From: Cliona cf. orientalis
Lineage: Eukaryota; Porifera; Demospongiae; Clionaida; Clionaidae
Assembly (NCBI GenBank): GCA_963930775.1
Contig: OZ005689.1
Location: 3,968,001 to 4,032,000 of the forward strand
Reading direction: 5' to 3'
DNA: 64,000 bases
The notes under the pieces are model-generated. The model was not told the origin of the DNA, ran no database searches, and saw only the letters and a program-made list of their open reading frames with translations. Position numbers and translations under genes: made by a program. Numbering within the stretch: position 1 is the first letter of the stretch; the number at the start of each line of letters is the position of its first letter. This document shows positions 11,592 to 22,319 of the stretch, one piece after another.

Positions 11592-12960
11592 AGTCGTGTC
11601 CTCGCATCACTATCAATGATCTCGGAAGTACTACGGAGTTTTCCACCGAGGGACTCGTTGCCCGGGCCATTATCCCTCCAGGAGATACCAAATCAATCGT
11701 CCCTGTGAGTATTAGGAACTTTGCCATAGTGTGTGAGGCAGCAGGGGATCGAATAAACACATCCTCCTTTGTTTCTGTGGTAGTTGAATTCCAGTGCGAT
11801 TTTCAGAGTGCCATTTATAGTTTGACCGTTTGCAATGATCCCAGCGTGACCATAGTCACCAGGCAGTACCAGTTTCAGTGTATCGAACAAAACGGGAAAA
11901 TTGGTTGGGATACCATTGTATCTGGCAGTGGATTGTTTATCCAGACTCTGAATCCAACAGCTACACTCTCAACACCACTTGTTGACCAGTGCAGGAGATG
12001 TATTGATGATCAGCAGTCTAGTAGAGCTGACCCCACCACTCACTGTGACTGTGAGTTTAGCATTGATCATACACTCTTCTTGTAAATAATATTTAATTTT
12101 AATGATCATCATGTGCCTACTGTAACAGCGTGTCCAGCACAATGTAACCATGCAGGGACAGAGACATTGCTTTATCAGTCAAGAACTTCAAGATGACATG
12201 TGCTATAACTTTTACCTTCAGAATAATTGTACAGATGAGTGCCCTAGTGGTTTGGTGGGTGATTCCAATACTGTCTGTGGTGAATTTTATATATATACTG
12301 TAACAGTCTCTCCTGGTTCATGTCCATTATAATAGTACAGTAACTGTAACAACGGTTCCTGAGGGCCATACAGGGCAAACATTCATACCGTTCATTTCAA
12401 TGAGGGCCAAAATATGCAATGCATGTTGATTGTATTATATATATCTATGCATGGGCTATAGATCTAAAATATTAAATATCAACCAATGAGTTCAATACTT
12501 TGAATGTTACAGTAATATATTCATCTCTCGGGCTTTGTCCTTGGGAATTATATTATTATGCTTCTATACGCGCTACACATACAATTCAAGCCTCAGGGTA
12601 ATGTTCAATAACTATAATTGTATACACATCTCTCTCTCTTAATAAGTTATTCACACACACATACATAGTACACATACACACACATGCACACACACAGTTT
12701 GCCCTCCCCTATGTAACTCTTGGCAATGGTACTGTGAGCTACTCAATGGAAATGGGTGTTGCATTGAACGAAATGTTGGAAGTGTGGCCACCAATGCCTG
12801 CATTTCTGGCTACGGACTGCTACTGCAGGATGGGGGAAATCAGTATACGAACTTGCAGTATAAGTGGTTGGAGCGGTCAAGATTTAATATGTGGTGAGTA
12901 CTTAGTGATGTGAATACATCAATAATCGCTATTATTGGGTTCCTTATTGTTTATATTATT

Positions 12961-13327
12961 ACAAGTATAAAAACAATTGAATAAAATTGAAGAATGAAGT
13001 AGGGATGGCAGGATAAAAAAAGTACACAAACAAGAGATAATTGTATCTACTATACATCCCTACGCTTGCTTTTCTCGACTATTATGCACCTAGTAATGTC
13101 ACACGATGTGTTTATTGAGTGCGGTGTGTGGGAGATATTCAGGTTGTTCCCTAGTTGTCATAATGGTTTAAGTTTATCAGTTTTCATTATTACTCGTTAT
13201 TTTTGTACCCCTCAAAAAGCAAGCGTAGGGATGTATAGTAGATACAATTATCTCTTGTTTGTGTACTTTTTTTATCCTGCCATCCCTACTTCATTCTTCA
13301 ATTTTATTCAATTGTTTTTATACTTGT
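12961..13327. repeat. Near-perfect inverted repeat, arms 114 bp
   Basis: The left arm 12961-13074 is the reverse complement of 13215-13327, with a loop of about 140 bp. A related half-site (CTATACATCCCTA..ACGCTTGCTTTTCTC) occurs at 3752-3785, so this is a dispersed fold-back element. It lies in the R3 intron after the Sushi exon. Confidence 0.85.
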
Positions 13328-13499
13328 TTCTGTTCTTTTTTATTGTACTTAGTACAACAAAATACCATCTTTAATATCACAGGATGGGAGGTGTCAAAAT
13401 TCGTAACCACGCCCCTCATTAACTTGCGTTTATAGGATTATTTAGGCGGTCCAAGAGACTCCGCTTAGGGAGAAAACAGAGTTCTAAGTTTTATTGCTG

Positions 13500-13830
13500 G
13501 CAGCAGCTAGCTCAGTACCCGGCATAATTTTATGATCTGTACGTTACCCGGCTCCTCGAGCCTTGGCCTTGTCGGAGCCTTCGACGGTATGATATCTATG
13601 CTATGATCGATCCAGCTGAGCACTAGCGCTGCACGCGCTAGCGAGTAGCTCGTCTATGCCTAGCTCCTAGCGCCTTACCGCTCCTCGAGCCTTAATTGCA
13701 CCTTCATACGATTTTATCCATGATCGATCCAGCGCAGCGCTAGTAGCGGCCAGAGTGAGTAGCGGCTAGCTAGCTCGCGATCGCCTAGGGCGCGGCCAGG
13801 CGCTGTCACATGACTTCACCATGGCAACAC
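13500..13830. repeat. GC-rich block with two diverged tandem copies
   Basis: The words CTCCTCGAGCCTT and ATGATCGATCCAGC recur about 120-130 bp apart (13550-13620 and 13680-13745). The block is clearly richer in G+C than its flanks and is packed with GCTAGC and CGCTAG words. No ORF is recognisable. The stretch 13831-14340 beyond it shows no gene. Confidence 0.45.
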
Positions 13831-14979
13831 ATTCCGAGCATGCGCATTATATAAAAAAAATGGCGTATCAGACACACCCATTAATCGTTAATGCGCCGTA
13901 TACACCCACTATTACGTAACTGTCGAGATAACGCCAAACTAGCGTGCCACTGCACTGCGCGCTACAAAATAGAGTGGATTTTTATGAGAACTAAGGTGAG
14001 AGGTCCAGACAGTCTCAGTTGAGTTAGACGTGGAAATGAGAAAGAAAGAAGAAAGAAACCTTGACAAATGGCTATTTTATTGAACATCTGATTCTGGCAT
14101 ATACAATTGAATTGATGGATGATCTTGGTCTTGTTAGATAGATAATTTGCTGTAGATTCTGATTTTGACACTTAGAAATTTCACAAAGTTACCTGTTTTG
14201 AAATATTTGGATTTTTGTAATGTATTACATATATGGAGTATCCGGGCCATCCCTACTTATAGAGTCTACCGACTCTATGATAAAATAACAATAATAATAA
14301 TATTATAATTTCATCATGGTCACTGCTTTGTGCATGCACTATTATTGTCTCCAGTATTAATTGATCCAACTACTGTAATAACTGTAAAAGGTACAGATAC
14401 TGGACTTGGAAAAGGCAGTGGTACGTTTACTTAAACTTATATAATATAATAATTATCTTAAATTACTAGATGATCATCCAATTAGTAATACACTGTCTAT
14501 ACTGTTATGCATGGATACTGGTATGAGAGAATTCGAATTTAGGCAGTGGTACGTTAAACTTAAATGCCCACTATATAGCTAGACTATAATTATAATACTG
14601 TACTGCTTATATAGAGATGTCAGCACGGTCAATTCCCTTCATGCTTAGTACCTTATTTAATGTTTACTCTATGCATGCAGATAATGGCTCTACTGTACAA
14701 ATTGTATTGGCTGTAACAGTCATCCCTGTGTTTGTATTAGTGGGAATGTTGCTTGTTTTGGGACTCATTGTTTACACAATCAAGACAAAGAGGAAGAAAA
14801 ATCGAAGGTATAATAATATTATAATTATCTTGATTAGTACGTTACAGCAACATAATCTCATTGACAATGAATGCACAGGAGTACAAAACCCTCACCGCTA
14901 CACGCATGCATGACTCATGCACATGTAGATCTATAGTAGCTAGCATATTTCAGTGTGTATGCCTGCTCAATATAAGGAG

Positions 14980-15032
14980 TATTGAACTAGATACATACTA
15001 CCATATTATGGTAGTATGTATCTAGTTCAATA
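14980..15032. repeat. Perfect 53-bp palindrome, 1-nt loop
   Basis: The 26-nt arm TATTGAACTAGATACATACT.. (14980-15005) is followed by one T and then its exact reverse complement (15007-15032). The paralogous repeat copy at about 36117 has only a single arm start (GTATTGAACTACATACC), so the palindrome arose here by an inverted duplication. Confidence 0.9.
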
Positions 15033-15356
15033 TTATATTATACATGCCCTGCACCTGCATGAGGTACTGCAGTTATGATATAGGCTAGGGGGAGGCACCT
15101 GCCTATGTCACTATAGCCCCGTTTACACTAGACCTTTAAATCGGTTTGGAAGCCAGCTTAAGCTAAGCTGGCTTCATGTAAACGCGCTAAACCGGATACT
15201 AAACCAGCTTACGTAAATCACCTCCCGGATGTGGTTTGAAGCCGGCTTGAAGGCGGTTTAAGTGCGAGCGCATTGCGTGTAAACAGCTGAACTGGTTTAG
15301 CCAAGCTGGTTTGAGGTACTGCCATTACATGGGTGAGAAAACCACAGCAGACACTG

Positions 15357-16258
15357 ATGAGTTCTCGTGGTAGTCCATGGTCAGATGCAGAGATAGTGGC
15401 CCTCATCTCAATCTGGGGAGAAGCTGATATCCAGGAGCAGCTAGATGGGGCCACAAGAAACAAATTTAAAGTATTTTTATCAGCATATCAGAAAAAATGA
15501 AAGAAAGTGGTTATGACCGTGACTGGCTACAGTGCAGAGCAAAAATAAAAAAATTTGAAGGCAGATTATAAGAAAGTTAAAGATTACAATGGGGAAACTG
15601 GGAAGAATAGGAAGACATGCAAGTTCTTCCAGAAGCTTGATAAAATTCTTGGGCACAGGCCAGCGTCAGCTCCATCCATTTTGCTTGATGCTGGCTCATC
15701 GAGTACTGCCATAGAGGAACCTACATCCCAGGATGGCACTGAAAGGGAGACAGGAAATGGAGAATCTGATGGTATGCAGTAAATTCATATAATCATTGAT
15801 GACATACCTTCATGATTGTTATTTCAGCAGATACTAGTGATGTACAGATGCTGTCGTCAGTAGATAGTGCACTTGCTTCACCCAAAGCCACTGTTGTTGA
15901 GCCTAAGGACAAAGATGATGGTTAGAATTACTACACTTACTTAAATACCAATTTATTTCAACAACAATCATTAGGTACATCCCCTCCAAAAAGGAAGAAG
16001 GGAAGGTTCGAAAAGGATAAGCGCACCAAGGGAGAGAAAGCAATGGACAAGGCAGTTGGGTCATTTATTGCCTATCAGAAAGAAGCAGAGGAAAGATATC
16101 AAAAGTGGGAAGAAGAGCGTTGGGAGAAGGAAATTGAGCTACAGGAGAAAGAACGAAAGGAACGGCGAGAGCATGAAGTTCGATTGTTCCAGATGTTGGG
16201 TGATATGCTTAAACCAAGCTATCCTTCTACTCCCTATAACTTTGACTATGAGTATTAA
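15357..16258 (+). pseudogene. Harbinger Myb/SANT-like accessory protein, frameshifted
   Basis: In autonomous Harbinger elements this DNA-binding partner works with the transposase. The start at 15357 gives MSSRGSPWSDAEIVALISIW, a Myb/SANT-type helix with its Trp. A missing A in the A-run at 15492-15497 shifts frame, and an extra base near 15551-15556 restores it, so the trihelix part (GYDRDWLQCRAKIKK..ADYKKVKDYNG) is read in two frames. Introns are likely at about 15772-15828 and 15922-15974. The last exon has a basic KRKKGRFEKDKR patch, then a long charged helix (YQKWEEERWEKEIELQEKE) and ends at 16256-16258. Both indels are in homopolymers, so assembly error is possible. Confidence 0.75.
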
Positions 16259-16516
16259 CAAGTATTCATCTAACTGTCACTCCCTCTCCCTCCATACACA
16301 CGCACACATGCCTCCCCTCTTCTGCACACATCCTTCTAAGCAGACTATCGTACATGTACATACCCCTCCCCTCCTTAACAACATCTACACACAATAAACA
16401 AAACAGTAGCCAGCACTCAATACTTTTGTCCTATTACATACAGTGATAATAATTGGTATGCAGCTGTCTGATGGTTTATATGCTGTATAATATTATGCCA
16501 TGATGATATTGTTTTA

Positions 16517-17800
16517 TCACACATCTGTGTTATGCTGTTGAAAGTACGACATTAGTGCTCGCCGAATGCTATCTCCACTCTCTGATTGAGTTGTACCATC
16601 ATTAGTTTCTGCTTCACGTGTGACTTCAACACCCTCTAGCCAGTGTTCATCAAATGAGTCGCCGTGAATCTCACATATGTTATGGAGTGTGCAACAAGCA
16701 GCAATCAACTCCGGGACATTCCGTACGTCAATATCGATCCTCTTCAACAAACACCGCCACCTTCCCTTAAGCCTTCCATATGCATGCTCAACTACAACCC
16801 TGGCCCTGCTAAGGCGATAGTTAAACAGTTTCTAATGGGAGGTGAGTCGTCCATTATCGGGAAAGGCCTTCATGAGCCAGGGAAGCAAGGGATAGGCTGG
16901 ATCTCCAAGAATTACAAGTGGTATGTCTTTACCTCCAAGGTGCTCTACCCACTGTGGTAGCAGAACACCCTCTTGTCCCTTTCTGTAAAGTATTGAATTA
17001 GTAAACACTCGAGCATCATGCACGCGTCCCGGCCACCCAATATAGACATCTACAAAGTGTCCCAGATGATTCACAGTCCCTTGCATCAAGATAGAATGCC
17101 AACCTTTACGGTTGAAGTAGTCAGCTGGATATTCTTGAGGTGACACTATAGGGATATGTGTGCCATCGACAACACCAGTGCATTGTGGAAATCCCCATTT
17201 ATGCTTGAATCCAGTGACTACTTCTTTCAGCCCATCATTTACAGGAAATCGGATGTACTTAGGAAGCAAAACTGTGACTATGGCCTGGCAAACTTCTCTT
17301 ATAACAAGACACACGGTAGACTTTGAAACACCGAAGAGGTGTCCAATTGTCCGGAAGTCTGAACCGGTTGACAAAAACCAGATGGTGAGTGCAACTCGCT
17401 GTTCTACAGGGATAGCTTTTCTCATGATTGTGTCATTCTTTTCAATCGTCGAGCGTAATTCATTGCATACATACAGAAATGTAGCGTTTGACATCCGAAA
17501 GTTCTCAAGCCAGTCATATGACGTAAACATCTGGTTAACCACCTGCTCCCACCACTGGCTGCTTCTTGGTTTAACGCATAATGATCTTACAACTGGTGAA
17601 TGAATGGTCAGTAGAGCCGTGGACATGATAAATGCGAATATTAAACGCTCCCTGGACTGTCTCCTGGCAAATGCCCTACGCCTACGAGCCTGGAGCCTCT
17701 TCCTACGTTCAATTATAGCTTCATCGAGTCGATTCGCTTCGGAAACCAACAGCAAACTGCACACAGCTACATTTGCATTGGATCTTCTTTCCATTTTCAA
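16517..17800 (-). pseudogene. HARBI1-like DDE transposase with one internal stop
   Basis: Cuts and pastes the element. The frame runs 427 codons from 17800 to 16517, a normal family length, with a single TAG at 16832-16834. The catalytic residues of the DDE_Tnp_4 fold are visible: Asp in VVDGTHIPI (about residue 212), Asp in GRVHDARVF (about 262) and Glu in VVVEHAYGRLKGRW (about 338, after the stop). The N-terminal part is basic (RRKRLQARRRRAFARR), followed by a helix-turn-helix region (TIGHLFGVSKSTVCLVI). With only one nonsense codon the copy is young. It is inactive unless the stop is read through or is an error. Confidence 0.92.
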
Positions 17801-18213
17801 CTACTTACGCCGTTACTATAGCAATCGTGGTAACGCGCATGCTCCGTACAAGCTGTACAGTTTAGTATACATACCTGTAATAGCGCTTGAGACTTCTTTT
17901 CTTGTTTGTTCTTCTGTTCTTGGCCATCGCGCTCGTCTTCTTTCCCAGCTTCTTGCTTGCGATTCTAATTAGCGCACTTACCATGATGTCACCAAGCCAG
18001 CTTCCAAACGCGGTTGCGTTTACACAGCCAATGTGGTTAAGCCATGTTTGTGGTTTCCTGTGTGGACACGTACGTTAATGCGCATTCCAATGCGGTTTAG
18101 TTTAAGCCAGCTTGCGCGTGAAAACGGGGCTTATAATAACTAAAAGCCTCTGTGACTACTTAAACTCAATTATGCACTTGAGAGCCTCTACCTGTTTACA
18201 CTGTCACTGCATT

Positions 18214-18279
18214 AAGGAAGAGTGGTCACGTTCCAGTGGTATAATAGTGTGCAGCTGTGGAACGTGACCACTCTTCCTT
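18214..18279. repeat. 22-bp perfect stem hairpin
   Basis: AAGGAAGAGTGGTCACGTTC.. (18214-18235) pairs exactly with 18258-18279 around a 22-nt loop. It lies within the dispersed repeat D1. Confidence 0.85.
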
Positions 18280-18331
18280 GATGCCTGGTAATCCTCAGAT
18301 GCGTACTTTCTCTAAGACGACCCTTACCATG

Positions 18332-18389
18332 CGGACGGACGGACGGACGGACGGACAAACAAACGGACGGACGGACGGACTGACGGACG
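18332..18389. repeat. (GGAC)n tetranucleotide run
   Basis: Imperfect GGAC tandem run with AAAC and TGAC interruptions. The same run is found in the sister repeat at about 36542-36575. Confidence 0.9.
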
Positions 18390-18480
18390 AAAATCGCCAA
18401 ACGATTGCAGTAACCCTCCGCCTACGCTTTGCGGCGAGGGTTAATAATGGGCATGATAGATAGACTAAGCTAGTGTACAT

Positions 18481-19606
18481 GTATGAATAGCAATACTATT
18501 ATTACTAGTGTCATGCAGGGCCTGTTTGGGGCGAGCCTGAGCTGAGCCTCTGAAAGTCTCTGTCACTTTAATAAAGCCATAGCACGATAGATCATGAAGA
18601 CTCAGTACTGATACAGATCCAAGCAAACAGTGACAGACAGTCTCATAGTTCCATGTTAACTTAGTCTCGTGCCCAGTCCCTCCTTCCTCCTTTTTGCGTA
18701 CGAGGGGCTGGGCACGAGACTAGTTCCGTGTAGGCGCTAGGCCTGTAGTGTAGGTCTGCAGCTGCATGATAGTCCCCTCCATCCTTCAGTGCCGACGGTC
18801 AATTAAAAATTATAATTGCCTCTATTACGAGAGTCATCAGTGAGCAGCACGTCTAGTCTATCTTTATCGGTCGTATTCTTAGCTGGTCCTTGCGCTGATG
18901 AGCTGATGACGAGCTCTGTCTCGCTCTCTCCTCCTTGGAGCCTTCTGCTAATTACCCCGCGCGCATGCGCAAGGGGTAATGTGATCGGTTTTGTCTGTCG
19001 TCTGTCGTCTGTCGTTAGCACAAAAATCGCCAGATCTGGAGATCTAGGCATCTGAGCGACTCATAAATGCAACGTATCCGTAAATATCGCCGAAAAACTG
19101 GCTTCAGTATGCTTCGAATCGTTTGGCAAGGCCCACGAGCGTTGCAAATACTGCGTTTTGTTGGCCACGCCTATATGTACACTACCCACCATGTGCTCTC
19201 TGCTCATGCGCACAACCCGACACAATGTGTCGGTAAAGGTCGTCAACAGGCTGCGAGCTCTCTGACCACAGATATATGCTCTGACATCAACGCTGCAGCG
19301 CGCGGGGTATGTGCTCTATAGAGCTCTAGTTGCTAATGCTTCTGTAGCTGTACGGTGCGATCAATACAAGCATGAGTGTAAAATTTAATTTGCAATTCGC
19401 TAAATTAGAACGCTGTATATACGGCCCGTGTCCCAGGCATGAGAATGCGCAATAGAATATTTCGCGTTTATGTCCGTAGAGCATCACTGGGTATATAATT
19501 TTGCGTGACGGACGTAATAATATATGATAATATAAAATTCGCGCACAGCTGTACCGTTTATGTGGGGCTCGCTCAGGCTCGCCCCAATTATTATTGTTAT
19601 TCATAC
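18481..19606. mobile_element. Putative TIR element of about 1.1 kb
   Basis: GTATGAATAGCAATACTATT at the left and, reversed from the right end, GTATGAATAACAATAATAAT are inverted. Both are followed by GGGGCGAGCCTGAGC, with extra bases inserted on the left. Inside is a GACAGACGACAGACGACAGA run and a CGCATGCGCG palindrome. No gene is recognised. A diverged copy of the AGTCTCGTGCCCAG hairpin lies at 18663-18721. Confidence 0.55.
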
Positions 19607-20665
19607 ACATACACTATCAAGCTCAGCTTTTGAAGGACACAAAAAGAAAAAGCTACGGACAATATTTATGAGGTAAAAGGAGCTCTGATACGGGAATTTG
19701 GAAATAGCTATATACATTATGAAACATGCAGGGGGCAAGTGATCTGATATTAAATGAAGCTGTTGAACACCAGGTATTGTATACCTTCAGTGTACTATAG
19801 CAACTATTATCTAGCATCTATTGAGATGTTTACAACTAGCTGGCTTCATAAACACAGAAACCATATTTTATGATTACTAGTTAATTTCAATTTCGATGTA
19901 TTTACAGTACTCTGTGACAGTATGCTTCTGGTGATTATAATTGTAGGAAGTTAATAGCTATTATACAATATTATAGTCTAAGATTTTCATTAGTTGGGAC
20001 CATGGACAGCTAGCTATAGTATTCTGAATAAAGAGGTGCCATTGTTATTTCAATACATAGAGATCGAGGTTCAAGCACATGTACCGGTAATAATAATTAT
20101 AATATTATTAATATGTTGTTTGCCTAATATTTCACAGGACTCGAGGGCTACTGACGGTACTACTCTGATATATGCCGATATTGGTCCAAATGCTGTCCAC
20201 AGAATTCAGGGATACCTGATGACAGCAAATACAAAGTACAATATGCAGCAATCAATTACAATGCCAAAGCACCTCAGAATCTCTGTGTGCCAATTGCATC
20301 ATTGACAATGACAAAAATTGTCGAAGAAGAATTAAAATCAGGTATTATAACCATATTATATAAACAAATTAATGTCAGTTTCACTTCTTATGCTATGCAT
20401 GAGTATGATTGCTATGAGTATGATTGATAAAGTTTTGGTTTACGCTATATAATGTATAATTGTAGTATATACTGTATGGATGGCATGTGTTGTATCAACA
20501 GAAGTACACAGAAACAGATTCAAGTCATAATAAGCAACTTTGACATGTATGATAAACTTTCACACATGCTGAATATAACTAGATTCTAAGAAATGGTCCC
20601 CTTTCTTATGCTAGGCAGATCATTGTCAAATTGATACTCTCTACTTTTCAACTTGCAAAATATAG

Positions 20666-20877
20666 TGGATCTAGACTCTCTACTGATTGTACTCAAAGAA
20701 GAACTCACTCCAAAGTGGTATGACTTTGGCTTGGTTGTGGGAGTTCCCCAGGAGCTGATGGACAGTTATTCCAGCTACGTACCCTCGGACCAGTGCTTGA
20801 CTGAAGTACTAGACTACTGGTTGAGACATCATTTTGGAACGATGAAGTGGGCGGAAGTTGCCGATGCACTCAACTGA
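20666..20877 (+). pseudogene. R3 Death-domain exon, truncated by frameshift
   Basis: The translation LDSLLIVLKEELTPKWYDFG, then LVVGVPQELMDSY, CLTEVLDYWLRHHFG and MKWAEVADAL is a Death-superfamily helical bundle with the usual W of helix 1-2 and the WxEVxxAL pattern of helix 5. Compared with the inverted copy at 56,600, four bases (TGAG) are missing near 20872, so a TGA stop follows ADALN and the last helix is lost. This is the best preserved of four Death-domain exons in the window. Confidence 0.85.
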
Positions 20878-21394
20878 ACCAGTTGGCAGAGAAGGTTCAG
20901 TTACTCTCCTCATGTGCACAAGAATTTAACGGTAGCTACTAACTTCCTGCAATAATCCAGAAGCACACAGAGAATACTAGTACTGTTACAGTAGCTAGTA
21001 CTATGAATGCATCAAGTAGAAACACGTTAGTTTAAGTATGAAACTGAAATAGCCAGAAAGTTATATAATATTATTATGGGTTCTGTGGTTATGAAGGCAC
21101 AGATAGCTAACTAGTTAAATATTGCAACAGATAAAAATAAACTATCAGTCACTTAATAAGCTTCACCCCCAAACTGCGTGACTTGGGACTAGTGTGCGGA
21201 GTGTGATAAATTCATATGCTAATGTTTGCAAAATAGGTATCGTATACTTAATCTAATACTCTATGTATGGGAGCTATGAGAATGCCAATTTCTTATGTTG
21301 AATTGGATCATATGCTTTATTCAATTAACTACGGTGATTTTTAGAGGGGTCTGATCATGCCAGACAACTCAGAATATTAATCATTATTATACAG

Positions 21395-21513
21395 ATGGAA
21401 ATGATGATGACTATCATGCTGGTGCAAAGATAGAAGCTACCGAAGAGAATGCCTGTACTGCAAATGTGAGCGCTCCTAAGCTGCCACCCAAACCACAGCC
21501 ACAAGTTGAATGA
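21395..21513 (+). CDS. R3 C-terminal exon, proline-rich SH3-ligand-like
   Basis: After the acceptor TTATACAG the frame encodes an acidic start (DGNDDDYHAGAK), then VSAPKLPPKPQPQVE and a stop. The PxxP stretch resembles SH3-domain ligands. The same exon is intact at 36826-36944 and broken at about 52016 and 57089. Confidence 0.6.
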
Positions 21514-22319
21514 GTGAAGCTAGTCCTTGCTACTGAATTTGAGAACACAATTATTGCTATAGACTATTAATTTAATGTCGTAAAAATTGCTTTACCGGTT
21601 GTAGTACTTTTACAGAATCTTATGCCAGATGGAACTGTAGAGCTTTTATGATTAATAATTGTTTCGAGATCATGAATACTAGTACCGGTACATCATACTG
21701 CGCATGCGTATTCGGTATTATGAAGTAATGGAATTGTGTAAATCAATTAATCCTTTGTGTGCATGCGTGTGCGGAGTAATGTGACATTTTGATGATGATT
21801 GAATGCCTAGATATCAATTTTAATGCATCCATAATACTCCAGAAAGCAGTAGTAGCTATAGATAGTAGGTGAATAGATGTAGTGGAGCTGGAGTCTAGCA
21901 AATAAAAAAAGTGCATTAGCGTAAGCAACCAATTACCGCTCAAGTTTTGCCCCCGATCTCTCAGTGCTAGAGTTCACAGGTCCTGATTCTGATGTACATA
22001 TCCAGTAGCAGTGGCATCCTAGAGCGAGGTTCTGGCGCTTGTCCCGTTCTGAAACTCCATTCTATATGCAAGCGCCAGCCTACAACATAAGGCAGCGCGC
22101 GAACCAGTTATCGACCGTATATATGTTATGCATACACTTAGTGGAATCAATTATCAACCATCTAGACTTTCCCCACCCACGCAATTACATCATAGGTTCA
22201 GTGTTAATCCAGAGTGCAATAGGCACTGTAGAAACACACAGAGATCATTATTCAATACTGTTAGATGCAAAAATTTGTGCACAATTATGCAAAAAGTGTA
22301 ATATAAACTGAAAATTAAG

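Larger units (their letters stand above)
15115..18131. mobile_element. PIF/Harbinger element with transposase and Myb-like gene
   Basis: The termini AGCCCCGTTT at 15115 and AAACGGGGCT ending at 18131 are inverted, and subterminal AAGCCAGCTT/GCTGGCTT words repeat at both ends. TAT flanks both sides, fitting the 3-bp duplication of Harbinger elements. It carries the two standard Harbinger genes in opposite directions: a Myb/SANT-like gene (+) and a DDE transposase (-). Both are lightly damaged. Confidence 0.9.
14868..18446. repeat. Dispersed repeat D1, copy 1, interrupted by Harbinger
   Basis: The stretch from GCACAGGAGT (near 14872) through GGAGTATTGAAC, CTCTGTGACTACTT and the (GGAC)n run to the hairpin CCTCCGCC..GGCGAGGG matches 36023-36630, split here by the element at 15115-18131. 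The second copy has no Harbinger, so it shows the empty site (CACTATATAAACTG). Confidence 0.7.
8899..21513 (+). pseudogene. R3: transposon-split Sushi receptor, type-B tail with Death domain
   Basis: Exons by homology: E1 8899-8981 plus 11602-12050 (split by a 2.6 kb element), E2 12129-12279, E3 Sushi 12698-12893, E4 14355-14420, E5 membrane 14681-14807, degenerate E6 about 19620-19670, E7 19732-19773, E8 20139-20341, Death domain 20666-20877, C-terminal exon 21395-21513. The signal peptide (MNHKGRYHFILLQLALVAFADA) is intact. Damage: the element in E1; a 4-bp TGCA-type insertion in E2 near 12149; 4-5 bp insertions in the Sushi exon near 12714, 12760 and 12842; a deletion in E8 near 20208 that puts the second tyrosine motif out of frame (the first, LIYADI, is intact); and loss of 4 bp near 20872 that ends the Death domain before its last helix. 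A Harbinger element fills the E5-E6 intron. Confidence 0.85.

Noticed and set aside
18803..19055. Pair of overlapping ORFs with a GACAGACGACAGA run
   Set aside because: Both lie within a TIR repeat element and mirror each other on opposite strands.
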